This document shows positions 8,548-17,960 of a stretch of 64,000 nt of DNA, one piece after another. The notes under the pieces were generated by a model that ran no database searches, was not told where the DNA came from, and was given only the letters and a program-made list of their open reading frames with translations. Position 1 is the first letter of the stretch. The number at the start of each line of letters is the position of its first letter. The translations under genes and the position numbers were made by a program. This DNA comes from Pseudomonas sediminis (GTDB lineage: Bacteria; Pseudomonadota; Gammaproteobacteria; Pseudomonadales; Pseudomonadaceae), in NCBI RefSeq assembly GCF_002741105.1, contig NZ_NIQU01000012.1:1-64000 (forward strand). Direction: 5' to 3'.

Positions 8548-9738
8548 TCAGGCAGTCGCGCTGGACGGTCGCAGCGAGTAGGTCTTGAGCTGCTCGGCGA
8601 ATTCACGCAGTGACTGGATGCCGCTGGCCTCGGCCTCGTGGACCCACTGTTTCATGGCCTCGAGCATGTCGTGGCCGTTGCTGCTGGTCTTGACCCAGAT
8701 TTGCTGCAGCGCCAGGCGCTTCTCGTAGATCACCTTGAGTGCCTGACTTTGCGCCAGCATATCGGCGATATGCGCATGATGCTGCTCTTCCAGCAGGCTC
8801 GGTTCACGCGACAAGAGGCGTTTTGCCCGACGGAAAAGGTGACGAACGGACTCGTCAGCCTTGGCCACTTCCTGCTTGACCAACGGCACGATCACCAACT
8901 TGCGGTATTGCGCCATGATCTGGAAACGGTTGTTGAGGATGGCCATGGCAGTGTCCATGTCCAAACTGGCCTTGCCCTCGACCCGATGCGCAATCGGCGC
9001 CACACGCTGCACCTTCGCCAGGCCGAGGAAGCTGAACAGCTTGATCCAGGCCCAACCCATGTCGAACTCCCACTTCTTCACCGACAGCTTGGCGCTGTTG
9101 GGGTAGGTGTGGTGGTTGTTGTGCAGCTCCTCACCACCGATCAGGATGCCCCAGGGCACCAGATTGGTAGCGGCGTCGCGGCATTCGAAGTTGCGATAGC
9201 CGACAGCATGACCAAGACCGTTGATGACACCCGCGGCCCATACCGGAATCCACATCATCTGGATCGCCCAGACAGTCATGCCGAGTACGCCGAACAACGC
9301 GAGGTCGATGATCGCCATCAATGTCACACCGCCAATCGGATAACGGCTGTAAACATTACGCTCGATCCAGTCATCCGGGCAATTCTTGCCGTAGATGCGC
9401 AACGTTTCCTGATTCTTCGCCTCTTCCTGATAGAGTTCGGCACCTTTACGCAGCACGGTGCTCAGCCCTTTGATGACCGGGCTATGCGGGTCGTCGACGG
9501 TTTCGCACTTAGCGTGATGTTTACGGTGAATCGCGGTCCACTCGCGGGTGTTCTGGCCCGTGGTCAACCACAGCCAGAAACGGAAGAAATGCTTGAGCGC
9601 GGGGTGCAGTTCCAGTGCACGGTGCGCAGAGTAGCGGTGCAGATAGACAGTCACGCTGACGATGGTCACGTGTGTCATCAGCAAAGTCGCAGCCACCAGC
9701 TGCCAGACCGACAGGTCGAGTAAACCGTTGTACCACAT
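8548..9738 (-). CDS. desA: Membrane fatty-acid delta-9 desaturase, DesA-like
   Basis: A 396-residue membrane desaturase. The three histidine boxes of the di-iron centre are visible: H34-H39 (HRYSAH), H71-H75 (HRKHH) and H206-H210 (HNNHH). Four hydrophobic helices precede a long soluble C-terminal tail. The enzyme introduces a double bond into acyl chains using O2, adjusting membrane fluidity. The start at 9738 (MWYNGLL) removes 48 non-homologous residues. Its divergence from a PAS-GGDEF-EAL gene matches PA0286 (desA) and PA0285 in P. aeruginosa, from memory. Confidence 0.88.
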   Translation of the reverse strand: MWYNGLLDLSVWQLVAATLLMTHVTIVSVTVYLHRYSAHRALELHPALKHFFRFWLWLTTGQNTREWTAIHRKHHAKCETVDDPHSPVIKGLSTVLRKGAELYQEEAKNQETLRIYGKNCPDDWIERNVYSRYPIGGVTLMAIIDLALFGVLGMTVWAIQMMWIPVWAAGVINGLGHAVGYRNFECRDAATNLVPWGILIGGEELHNNHHTYPNSAKLSVKKWEFDMGWAWIKLFSFLGLAKVQRVAPIAHRVEGKASLDMDTAMAILNNRFQIMAQYRKLVIVPLVKQEVAKADESVRHLFRRAKRLLSREPSLLEEQHHAHIADMLAQSQALKVIYEKRLALQQIWVKTSSNGHDMLEAMKQWVHEAEASGIQSLREFAEQLKTYSLRPSSATA

Positions 9739-9907
9739 GGGCGCTGTTGCCTCTTGAAGGGGGAACACGGTTTGTCCTACAAGGACGAACCTGATCACAT
9801 TATCCCTGACCCATGCCAGAAAACCAGTTGGTCTTTTAGATGAGAATGTTTCAGTCCCACCCCCATCTATACTGACCCGCATTTACAGGGAGCGTAGTAG
9901 CCTACCC

Positions 9908-12208
9908 ATGCGTATCGACACCGACGCCTTGCGTCTGACTCTGGGCTATCTGTTACTGGCCTGCCTCTGGATACTGCTGAGCGACCAACTGCTGAACGCC
10001 CTCGGCCTGTCCGTGGCGCAACTGGAGCGCTTGCAATCTCTCAAGGGACTGCTGTTCGTCGCGCTCACCAGTTCACTGCTTTATCTGGTGCTACACCGTC
10101 ACGCTCAACAACATCGACGCGCACGCCTGGCGCTGGCCGGCAACGAGGAGCGCCTGCGCCTGGCGCTGGATGCCACGCGCGACGGCCTGTGGGATTGGGA
10201 CGTGAGCAACCGCCGAGTGTTCTTCTCCGAGGGCTATGCCAGGCTGCTGGGCCTCACCCCGCAAACTCTGGGTAGCACCCGCGAAGATTGGGCCGCACGC
10301 CTGCATCCGGATGACGTTGAGCGCGCGCTGCATGCGCTCAACGCCGACTTGAGCGAGCAGCCCTACGAAAACATCTACCGCCTGCGCCACGCCGACGGCA
10401 GCTATCGCTGGATTCATTCACGCGGCCGCCTGCTGCGTGACGAAAAAGGCCAACCGCAGCGCTTCATCGGTATCGCCAGCGACATCACCCAGCAACGCGC
10501 CACCGACGATAGCCTGCGCCAGGCCGCTGCGGTGTTCGATGCGACTCAGGAAGGGGTACTGGTCACCGATGCCGAACAGAGCATCGTGCACGTCAATCCG
10601 GCATTCAGCCGCATCACCGGCTACAGCAGCGAGGAAATCCTCGGCCAGCACCCTAGCCTGCTCAAGTCCGGCCGCCATGACACAGCCTTCTATCAGAGCC
10701 TGTGGTACGCGCTGCAGAACCGTGGAGCCTGGAGTGGCGAGGTGTGGAACCGGCGCAAAAGTGGGGAGATTTATCCACAGTGGCAGTGCATCCGCGTTAT
10801 TCACGATGAACAGGGGCGCGTCAGCCACTATGTGGCGGTGTTCTCCGACATCACCGCACTCAAGCGCTCGCAACGCGAGCTGGACTACCTGGCCCACCAC
10901 GACCCGCTGAGCAACCTGCCCAACCGCCTGTTGTTCACCGAGCGCGTCGCTCATGCGCTGGAGCGCAGCAAGATCGAGGAGCTTCGCGGCGCAGTACTGC
11001 TGATCGATCTGGACCACTTCAAGCACATCAATGAAAGCCTCGGCCACAACGTCGGTGATCTGTTGCTCAAGGCCGTCGGCGAGCGTTTGCAGCAAGGTTT
11101 ACCCACTGGCACCACCCTGGCCCGGCTAGGCGGCGACGAGTTCGGCCTACTCAGCGAAAACTGCGCCGACGCAGCCCAGGCAGCCGAACTTGCACAAAGC
11201 CTGCTGCGCAGCCTGGAAACCTCCTTTCGTCTCGGCGGCCACGAGCTCTACATCGGCGCCAGCATCGGCATCAGTCTATTCCCCGAAGATGCCGACAGCG
11301 TCGAGCAAATCCTGCGTAACGCCGACTCGGCGCTGTTCAAGGCCAAGAGCAGCGGTCGCGAAGGCTATGCCTTCTACGTGCAGGAGTTGACCGACTACGC
11401 CCGGCAGCGCGTGGAACTGGCCAGCAGCCTGCGTCATGCGTTGGACAACGACGAGCTGCGCGTTTACTACCAGCCGCTGCACGACCTGCGTGACGGTCGC
11501 CAGGTAGGCATGGAGGCGCTGGTGCGCTGGCAACACCCGCAACGCGGGCTGATTCCCCCTGGCGAATTCATTCCGATCGCCGAGGACAACGGCATGATCG
11601 GCGCCATCGACGCCTGGGTTCTGGAGCAGGCCTGCCGCCAGATGATGCGCTGGAACGCCGAAGGTCGTGCACTGAGCTTCGTTGCGGTGAACGTCTCCAG
11701 CCGCCTGTTCAGTCGCGGTGAACTCGATATGAAAGTGGCACAGGTACTGGCAGAAACAGGCCTGCCGCCTGAGCAGCTGGAGCTGGAGGTCACCGAGAGC
11801 GCGATCATGGAAGACCCGGATGCAGCGCAGAAACTGCTCATCAGTCTGCGTGCCCTGGGCGTACGCCTGGCCATCGACGACTTCGGAACGGGTTATAGCT
11901 CTCTGGCACGCCTCAAGCGTCTGCCCGTGGACAAGCTCAAGCTCGATCAGAGCTTCGTGCGCGGCCTGCCCAACGACGCTGAAGACGCCGCCATCGCTCG
12001 CGCCGTGATCGCACTGGGCAAAAGCCTGGGCCTCAAGGTCCTTGCCGAAGGTATCGAACAACCGGCCCAGGCCGATTTTCTGCGTGAGCTAGGCTGCAAC
12101 TATGGTCAGGGCTATCACTTCGGTCGCCCACAGCCGGTGCCCGTCAACCCCGTTGACACCAACACCCCGGGCGAAACACAGGACAGCCACCCCAGCACCA
12201 GGAACTGA
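9908..12208 (+). CDS. PAS-PAS-GGDEF-EAL c-di-GMP signalling protein
   Basis: A 766-residue membrane-anchored protein. Two N-terminal helices (about 10-28 and 42-60) precede two PAS domains (about 75-195 and 205-320), a GGDEF domain with GGDEF at 408-412 and an EAL domain with EAL at 536-538 and DDFGTGYSS from 657. Both catalytic signatures are intact, so it may make and degrade c-di-GMP, with PAS input setting the balance. Three bases separate it from the REC-HDOD gene, suggesting cotranscription with the signalling block. It matches PA0285 by position, from memory. Confidence 0.92.
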   Translation: MRIDTDALRLTLGYLLLACLWILLSDQLLNALGLSVAQLERLQSLKGLLFVALTSSLLYLVLHRHAQQHRRARLALAGNEERLRLALDATRDGLWDWDVSNRRVFFSEGYARLLGLTPQTLGSTREDWAARLHPDDVERALHALNADLSEQPYENIYRLRHADGSYRWIHSRGRLLRDEKGQPQRFIGIASDITQQRATDDSLRQAAAVFDATQEGVLVTDAEQSIVHVNPAFSRITGYSSEEILGQHPSLLKSGRHDTAFYQSLWYALQNRGAWSGEVWNRRKSGEIYPQWQCIRVIHDEQGRVSHYVAVFSDITALKRSQRELDYLAHHDPLSNLPNRLLFTERVAHALERSKIEELRGAVLLIDLDHFKHINESLGHNVGDLLLKAVGERLQQGLPTGTTLARLGGDEFGLLSENCADAAQAAELAQSLLRSLETSFRLGGHELYIGASIGISLFPEDADSVEQILRNADSALFKAKSSGREGYAFYVQELTDYARQRVELASSLRHALDNDELRVYYQPLHDLRDGRQVGMEALVRWQHPQRGLIPPGEFIPIAEDNGMIGAIDAWVLEQACRQMMRWNAEGRALSFVAVNVSSRLFSRGELDMKVAQVLAETGLPPEQLELEVTESAIMEDPDAAQKLLISLRALGVRLAIDDFGTGYSSLARLKRLPVDKLKLDQSFVRGLPNDAEDAAIARAVIALGKSLGLKVLAEGIEQPAQADFLRELGCNYGQGYHFGRPQPVPVNPVDTNTPGETQDSHPSTRN

Positions 12209-12210
12209 GC

Positions 12211-13347
12211 ATGCGCGTGCTGATTCTCGAAGACGATCCCTGGATAGCCGACCTGCTCAAACAGATCGTCCTCAGCCTGTGCCCGAGTGCCAAGGTCGAC
12301 TGTCAGAGCCGCGTCGTGGATGCCCTTGCAGCCTGGAAGCGGCAGCCGGCCCAGTTGGTCATCAGCGACTGGCACCTGCCCGACGGTAACGGCATCCAGT
12401 TGCTGGAAGCGGTGCGTCAACGCAGCCAGGATATCCCGTTGGTCATGGTCACAGCCCGCGCCGACCGCGACAGCGTGCTAGCCATACGCCCGTTGAATAT
12501 CAGCGCCTTCATCAGCAAACCCTTTCAGGTGCCCAAGGTAGTCGCCAGCCTGCAGCCGCTATTGGCGAATGCCCAGATCATCGCCGGTGAAATCGACACC
12601 GTCGGGGATTTTCTCCAGCAACTTGCAAGCCTGACCGATGACGCTCTCGAACTGCCACTGCGTGAATCCCTGTACCAGCGTCTGCGCGATGTGCCTCAAC
12701 CCTTCGACAATCTGCAGCAGCTCGGCGACCTCTGGCAGAACGACCCAGCCGTTCACGCGCGCTTGATCGCAGCGGCCAACAGTGGCAACTACAACAGCGC
12801 CGGGCAGCCCTGCGTGACCCTCAACGAAGCGGTGCAACGCCTCGGTCAGGCCACTGCAATCAATCTGATTCAAGGCCTCGCGCTTCGGCCGCAGGCGGTA
12901 CTGAGCGACCCCGAGCTGCAGCGCCAGGGCGATGCACATTTCGTCCATGCCCTGCGCCTGCGCCAGCGTATTGCTGAGCTGGCGCGTAGCAGCCGGGTTG
13001 ATCCGGCGCCGCTGCACAGCGCCGCACTGCTGCAGCGTATGGGCGAACTGGCCCTGCTGGATCAGGCGCAACGCTGGCGCAGTACCGGCCGAGAGCTGGA
13101 CGAACAGACACTGAACACCGCCCTACAGCGTCATAGCAGCCAATTGGCCAATCGACTAAAGGCGCACTGGCGCCTGCCTATCGCATTGCGCGAGTTGATC
13201 GGTGCCTGCTACGCCCTCCCCCCTGGCAATACACGACGTGACACGGTGGTGATGCGCCTGGCCAGTGCCGAACTGCTGGGCGCCGAAGCGCCCGAAATCG
13301 AGCGCCTAAGGCGTCTCGCTGGCCTGGCGCGGACAGGCGCACGATGA
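12211..13347 (+). CDS. Response regulator with HDOD output domain
   Basis: A 378-residue protein: a receiver domain (1-120) with acidic pocket E7/D8/D9, phospho-acceptor D53 (VISDWHLPDG) and Lys in the SKPF loop, then an HDOD domain (about 130-340). HDOD is an HD-related helical module that usually lacks nuclease/phosphodiesterase residues and acts in signalling. Its stop overlaps the start of the giant kinase gene by four bases, so the two are translationally coupled and this is a likely phosphotransfer target of that kinase. Confidence 0.88.
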   Translation: MRVLILEDDPWIADLLKQIVLSLCPSAKVDCQSRVVDALAAWKRQPAQLVISDWHLPDGNGIQLLEAVRQRSQDIPLVMVTARADRDSVLAIRPLNISAFISKPFQVPKVVASLQPLLANAQIIAGEIDTVGDFLQQLASLTDDALELPLRESLYQRLRDVPQPFDNLQQLGDLWQNDPAVHARLIAAANSGNYNSAGQPCVTLNEAVQRLGQATAINLIQGLALRPQAVLSDPELQRQGDAHFVHALRLRQRIAELARSSRVDPAPLHSAALLQRMGELALLDQAQRWRSTGRELDEQTLNTALQRHSSQLANRLKAHWRLPIALRELIGACYALPPGNTRRDTVVMRLASAELLGAEAPEIERLRRLAGLARTGAR

Positions 13348-16300
13348 CCACTAACCCACGGCCGATTGCCATTCGCTGGATAGTGATCGGCGGCAGTCTG
13401 TGTCTGGCGCTGTTCTTCGCCTTCCTCGGGCGCCAGGCACTGCACGAGCGTGAGGCGCTGTGGCAATTGCAGATGAACAAGCAGGCCGAGGCGCAACGTC
13501 TGGCACTGCAAAGCGTTCAGCACGGCCTGCGTGAGCGAGCACAGTTACTGGCCGAGGCCATCGCCGCCGACGCCTGGGTAGCCGAGCTGGTGCGTCAGGC
13601 GTCGGTCCTGCCCATGGATGACCAGGGCGACCTGACCCGCATCCGCAACCAGCTCTACACCCGCCTGGCACCGCGCTGGCGCAACATGCAGGTGCACCGG
13701 CCGTTTCGCCTCTACGTCCATCTGCAAGACGACGCACGCATCCTGCTGCGTGTGCACGAGCCGCAGCGTTTTGGCGACACTCAGGAGGCCATGCGCCCTT
13801 TATTGCTGCAAGCCCTGCGTACGGGCGACAGTCGTGCAGAACTGAACCTTGCGAACAACAGTATCGGCATCCGTGCCGCGGCGCCGCTGCTGATCAATAC
13901 GCAAAACGGTCAGCGCCAGGTCGGCGCCATCAGCGTGGCGATGGATATGCTCGAAGATCTGCCGCAACTGGATCGGGACCTCGGCGCCGGCATCGCGCTA
14001 CTACTCAACGCAGCGGCCGACGTCGGCAAGCAAGCCGATCACGCCCCCGCTTGGCGCCTGATCCAGCAGACACGTCCGCAGGCGCAGATCTGGCTGCAAG
14101 CGAATCTTCTGCCCTCTCCCAGCGAAGGTAACAGCCAGCGTCTGCTGGAGGATGGCGGGCAACACTACCTGCTCAGCCAGCTGTCGATGGCAACCTCGCC
14201 ACAACCCGGCGCTCCAGCAATGGCCACGGTGCTGACCTGGCGTGACGTCAGCGAACTCTATGCCGTGCATGAACGCGACAAACGCTGGCTGGTAGTCAAA
14301 TGGCTGCTGGCCTGGTGCGGCGCCGAAGCCTTGCTGATGATCCTGCTACGCGCGACACGTCGCAGTACCCAGCGCCTGATGCAACGCCAGCAGAGCGCGC
14401 TGCACGCACTCAACGAGATTTCTGCGCTATCGAGCCTGAGCGGCAAGGAACAACTGCGCGAAGCGCTGCGCATGGGGGCCAACTACTTCGACATGCCGCT
14501 CGGCGTGATCGGCATGATCGACGCCGATCACTATCGCGTTCTGGTCCAGGTCTGTCCTGACACGCAGCTTGAGGACGGCCAGACCTTCGCCCTCAACGAA
14601 ACCTATTGCAGCCTGGCCTACGCCCAGGACGACATTCTCAGTATCGAGCGCATGGCCAGCTCACCTTATCGAGAGCACGCCTGCTACGCCCGCTTCGCCC
14701 TGGAAAGCTATATCGGTACGGCGATCTGGGTCGATGGCCGCAGAGTCGGCACCCTGGCCTTCTGTGACCAGCAAGCCCGTGACCGTCAGTTCGACGAGAA
14801 CGAGCGCGAATTCCTGCGCCTGTTCGCTCGCTGGGTCGGCGCCACCCTGGAGCGCGAGCAGCAGCAGCAGGCACGGCAAAACCTGCTCGAACGCCTTGCC
14901 AGCATCATCGAAGGCACCGATGTCGGCACCTGGGAGTGGAATGTGCAGAGCGGTGCCACCGTGTTCAACGAGCGCTGGGCGCAGATGCTCGGCTACCGCC
15001 TCGAGGAACTGCAGCCCACCAGCGTCGAAACCTGGAAGCACTTCTGTCACCCGGATGATCGCGAGCCCAGCGAACGTATGCTGCGACGCCACTTCGCTGG
15101 CGAGATAGCCTTCTACGACCGGCAGATACGCATGCAGCACCGAGACGGGCGCTGGCTGTGGGTACAGGTGCGCGGCCGCCTCTCCAGTCGCGACGAGCAA
15201 GGCAGACCGCTGCTGATGTATGGCACCCACACGGACATCAGCGCAGCGCGGCAGCGCGAGGATGCGGTGATCGAGGCGCGAGCGTTCCTGCAGACCGTGT
15301 TGGATTCGGCCAGCGGCGTTGCCATCATCGCGACCGATCCGAACGGCCTGGTCACCCTCTTCAACTCTGGCGCAGAGCGCCTGCTGGGCTATAGCAGCGA
15401 CGCCGTGATCGGCCAGATGACGCCCGAGCGCTTCCATCTGCCCAGCGAAATCGACGCTCGGGCCCAGCAGCTCAGCATCAGTTGCGGGCATCCGGTCAGC
15501 GGCTTCCAAGTCTTCACTCACAACGTACGTAATGGCGAGTCGGAAACCCGCCAATGGACGTATCTGCACAAGGATGGCGGCCAGCGCCTGGTCAACCTCA
15601 CCACCAACGCCATCTTCGACGCCAGCGGACAGATCACCGGTTTTCTCGGCATCGCCAGTGACATCAGCGCCCTGCAGCAGGCCACTCGCGCACTGCAGCA
15701 GAGCGAAAGTCGCTTCCGCGGCCTGGTCGCCAACCTGCCCGGCGTGGTCTATCGCTGCGCCAACGACAGCGACTGGAGCATGCGTTACGTCAGCGACGAG
15801 ATTCTCAGCCTGACTGGCTACCCGCCCAGCGACTTCATCGACAATCGCGTGCGCAGCTTCTCCAGCATCGTCCACCCCGACGACCTGCCGATCACCTACC
15901 TCGCCAACGACAGCATCGCTCGCCAGGAGACGTTCGAGCTGACCTACCGCCTGCGTCACGCCGACGGCCACAGCGTCTGGGTGCGCGAGAAAGGTCGCGG
16001 TGAGCACGACGCCCAGGGGCGCCTGGTCTGGGTCGACGGTTTCATCTGGGACATCAGCGAGCGCAAGGTCATGGAAGACGACCTGCGTCTGAGCCAGCAA
16101 CTGTTCAGCAGCGCCTTTGCCACCGCGCCGCAGGGCATGGCGCTGGTGGCCATCGATGGACGCTGGCTGGAGGTCAACGACGAGCTGTGCCGCATGCTCG
16201 GCTACAGCCGCGAGGAAATGCTCGCCCTCGATTTTCAGCGCATCACCCACCCCGACGACCTCGGTGCGGACCTGCGCAACATCGACGACCTGCTGGCCGG

Positions 16301-17507
16301 GCGCATCAGCGCCTACCAGATGGAAAAGCGCTATCTGGACAAACAAGGTCAGGTGCTCTGGGTACTGCTCAGCAGCGCGCTGGTGCGCAACGCCCAAGGC
16401 CAGCCCGTGCATCTGGTCGCGCAGATCCAGGACTTCAGCGACCGGGTTGCCGCCGAGCGAGCGATTCGCGAACGCGAGCATTACCTGCGCACCCTGCTCG
16501 ACAACGTCATCGATGCCATCGTCACTCTCGACGACGAGGGCCACATCGAGAACTTCAATCACGCGGCCGAACGCATCTTTGCCTACAGCCAGACCGAGGT
16601 CGCTGGGCGCGACATCGCCACGCTGATTCCAGGCATGGCCAGTGACACCCTGCGCCACGGCTGCGCCAGCGATCAGATTCGCGAGATGGAAGGCCTGCGC
16701 CTGGGTGGCGAACGCTTCCCGCTGGAACTGGCGATGTCGCAGATCAGCCACCAGGGCCAGGTGCGCTTCATCGCGGTGATTCGTGACATCGCCGAACGCA
16801 AACGCATCGAGCAGATGAAGAACGAGTTCGTCTCCACCGTCAGCCACGAACTGCGCACACCGCTGACCGCCATCGCCGGCTCGCTGGGCCTGATCAACGG
16901 TGGCGCACTCGGCGCCGTGCCGCAGGCCATGGCGCACATGCTGAGCATCGCCGAGGCCAACAGCCAGCGCCTGAGCGCGCTGATCAATGACCTGCTGGAC
17001 ATGGAAAAGCTGGTCGCCGGCAAGATGCATTTCGACCTCCAGCGCAGGCCACTCAAACCACTGCTGGAACTGGCACTGCTGCATAACCAGCCGTATGCCG
17101 ACCAGCATCAGGTACGCCTCGAACTGCATGCAGAGCATGATGTCGAAGTCCGGGTCGATACCCAGCGCCTGGCTCAGGTGCTGGCCAATCTGCTGTCCAA
17201 CGCCGCCAAGTTCTCACCGGCTGGGGCCGTGGTGCAGGTCAGCCTGGAGACGATGGGCGACAAGCTGCGAGTCAACGTGCGCGATCATGGCCCGGGTATC
17301 CCCGCGGCATTCCATTCGCGCATCTTCGCCAAGTTCTCTCAGGCCGACGCCGGCGATACCCGGCAGAAAGGCGGCACCGGCCTGGGTCTGGCGATTTGCA
17401 AGGAAATCATCGAGCGCATGCACGGGCGTATCGGCTTCAACTCGGTGCCTGGCCAGGGCGCGACCTTCTGGTTCGAACTGCCGCGCGTCGATGAAAGCGA
17501 GACATGA
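13344..17507 (+). CDS. Giant membrane sensor histidine kinase (GAF, five PAS, HisKA, HATPase)
   Basis: A 1387-residue kinase. A helix at about 10-30 and a second at about 315-337 enclose a roughly 285-residue periplasmic sensor. Then come a GAF domain (about 350-505), five consecutive PAS/PAC units starting near 512, 646, 787, 915 and 1046, a HisKA domain with phospho-accepting H1168 (VSHELRTPLT), and an HATPase_c domain with the GTGLGL nucleotide loop near the C-terminus. There is no attached receiver; separate receivers are encoded on both sides. The ligand is unknown. Such a long sensor stack suggests integration of several signals, possibly redox or small molecules. Confidence 0.92.
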   Translation: MTTNPRPIAIRWIVIGGSLCLALFFAFLGRQALHEREALWQLQMNKQAEAQRLALQSVQHGLRERAQLLAEAIAADAWVAELVRQASVLPMDDQGDLTRIRNQLYTRLAPRWRNMQVHRPFRLYVHLQDDARILLRVHEPQRFGDTQEAMRPLLLQALRTGDSRAELNLANNSIGIRAAAPLLINTQNGQRQVGAISVAMDMLEDLPQLDRDLGAGIALLLNAAADVGKQADHAPAWRLIQQTRPQAQIWLQANLLPSPSEGNSQRLLEDGGQHYLLSQLSMATSPQPGAPAMATVLTWRDVSELYAVHERDKRWLVVKWLLAWCGAEALLMILLRATRRSTQRLMQRQQSALHALNEISALSSLSGKEQLREALRMGANYFDMPLGVIGMIDADHYRVLVQVCPDTQLEDGQTFALNETYCSLAYAQDDILSIERMASSPYREHACYARFALESYIGTAIWVDGRRVGTLAFCDQQARDRQFDENEREFLRLFARWVGATLEREQQQQARQNLLERLASIIEGTDVGTWEWNVQSGATVFNERWAQMLGYRLEELQPTSVETWKHFCHPDDREPSERMLRRHFAGEIAFYDRQIRMQHRDGRWLWVQVRGRLSSRDEQGRPLLMYGTHTDISAARQREDAVIEARAFLQTVLDSASGVAIIATDPNGLVTLFNSGAERLLGYSSDAVIGQMTPERFHLPSEIDARAQQLSISCGHPVSGFQVFTHNVRNGESETRQWTYLHKDGGQRLVNLTTNAIFDASGQITGFLGIASDISALQQATRALQQSESRFRGLVANLPGVVYRCANDSDWSMRYVSDEILSLTGYPPSDFIDNRVRSFSSIVHPDDLPITYLANDSIARQETFELTYRLRHADGHSVWVREKGRGEHDAQGRLVWVDGFIWDISERKVMEDDLRLSQQLFSSAFATAPQGMALVAIDGRWLEVNDELCRMLGYSREEMLALDFQRITHPDDLGADLRNIDDLLAGRISAYQMEKRYLDKQGQVLWVLLSSALVRNAQGQPVHLVAQIQDFSDRVAAERAIREREHYLRTLLDNVIDAIVTLDDEGHIENFNHAAERIFAYSQTEVAGRDIATLIPGMASDTLRHGCASDQIREMEGLRLGGERFPLELAMSQISHQGQVRFIAVIRDIAERKRIEQMKNEFVSTVSHELRTPLTAIAGSLGLINGGALGAVPQAMAHMLSIAEANSQRLSALINDLLDMEKLVAGKMHFDLQRRPLKPLLELALLHNQPYADQHQVRLELHAEHDVEVRVDTQRLAQVLANLLSNAAKFSPAGAVVQVSLETMGDKLRVNVRDHGPGIPAAFHSRIFAKFSQADAGDTRQKGGTGLGLAICKEIIERMHGRIGFNSVPGQGATFWFELPRVDESET

Positions 17508-17573
17508 AGCCTACGCAAGGCTAACAAAGCTGTACCACACTGCAGATAGCAGCCAACGGCCGGGGAGACCGTG

Positions 17574-17960
17574 ATGACTGAGCTCAAACGCATCCTGCAT
17601 GTCGAGGACGATCCCTCGATCCAGGCCGTGGCCAAGGTCGCGCTGGAGGCCGTCGGCGGCTTTCAGGTATTGAGCTGTGCCAGTGGCCAGGAGGCGCTCG
17701 ACCAGGTGCAGGGCTTCGCACCGGATTTCATTCTGCTCGACGTGATGATGCCCGGCATGGATGGGCCCAAGACCCTGGAGCTGATTGGCCAGCTGGTCGA
17801 TACCGCACGCATTCCGGTGGCCTTCATGACCGCCAAGGTGCAGCCTGACGAGGTCGCCCACTACCACAGCCTCGGCGCCCATGGCGTGATAATCAAACCA
17901 TTCGACCCGATGCAGCTCGCCGCTCAGGTACGGCAGATCTGGAACCAGCGCAATGGATAA
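17574..17960 (+). CDS. Single-domain response regulator (receiver only)
   Basis: A 128-residue CheY-like protein: acidic pair in HVEDDPS, phospho-acceptor Asp in LLDVMMPGMDG, Thr in FMTAK and the conserved Lys in IKPFDP. There is no output domain. ATG 17574 is preferred over the adjacent GTG because GGGGAG lies 6 bases before it. It lies 63 bases after the kinase gene and overlaps the start of the next gene, so it is probably a phosphoryl shuttle between the giant kinase and the downstream Hpt-REC-REC-GGDEF protein. Confidence 0.9.
   Translation: MTELKRILHVEDDPSIQAVAKVALEAVGGFQVLSCASGQEALDQVQGFAPDFILLDVMMPGMDGPKTLELIGQLVDTARIPVAFMTAKVQPDEVAHYHSLGAHGVIIKPFDPMQLAAQVRQIWNQRNG

Noticed and set aside
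14661..17138. An 825-codon open frame on the minus strand
   Set aside because: It is antisense to the giant histidine kinase, whose domains are all clear. Long antisense frames are normal in GC-rich DNA, and the translation has no recognisable motif.
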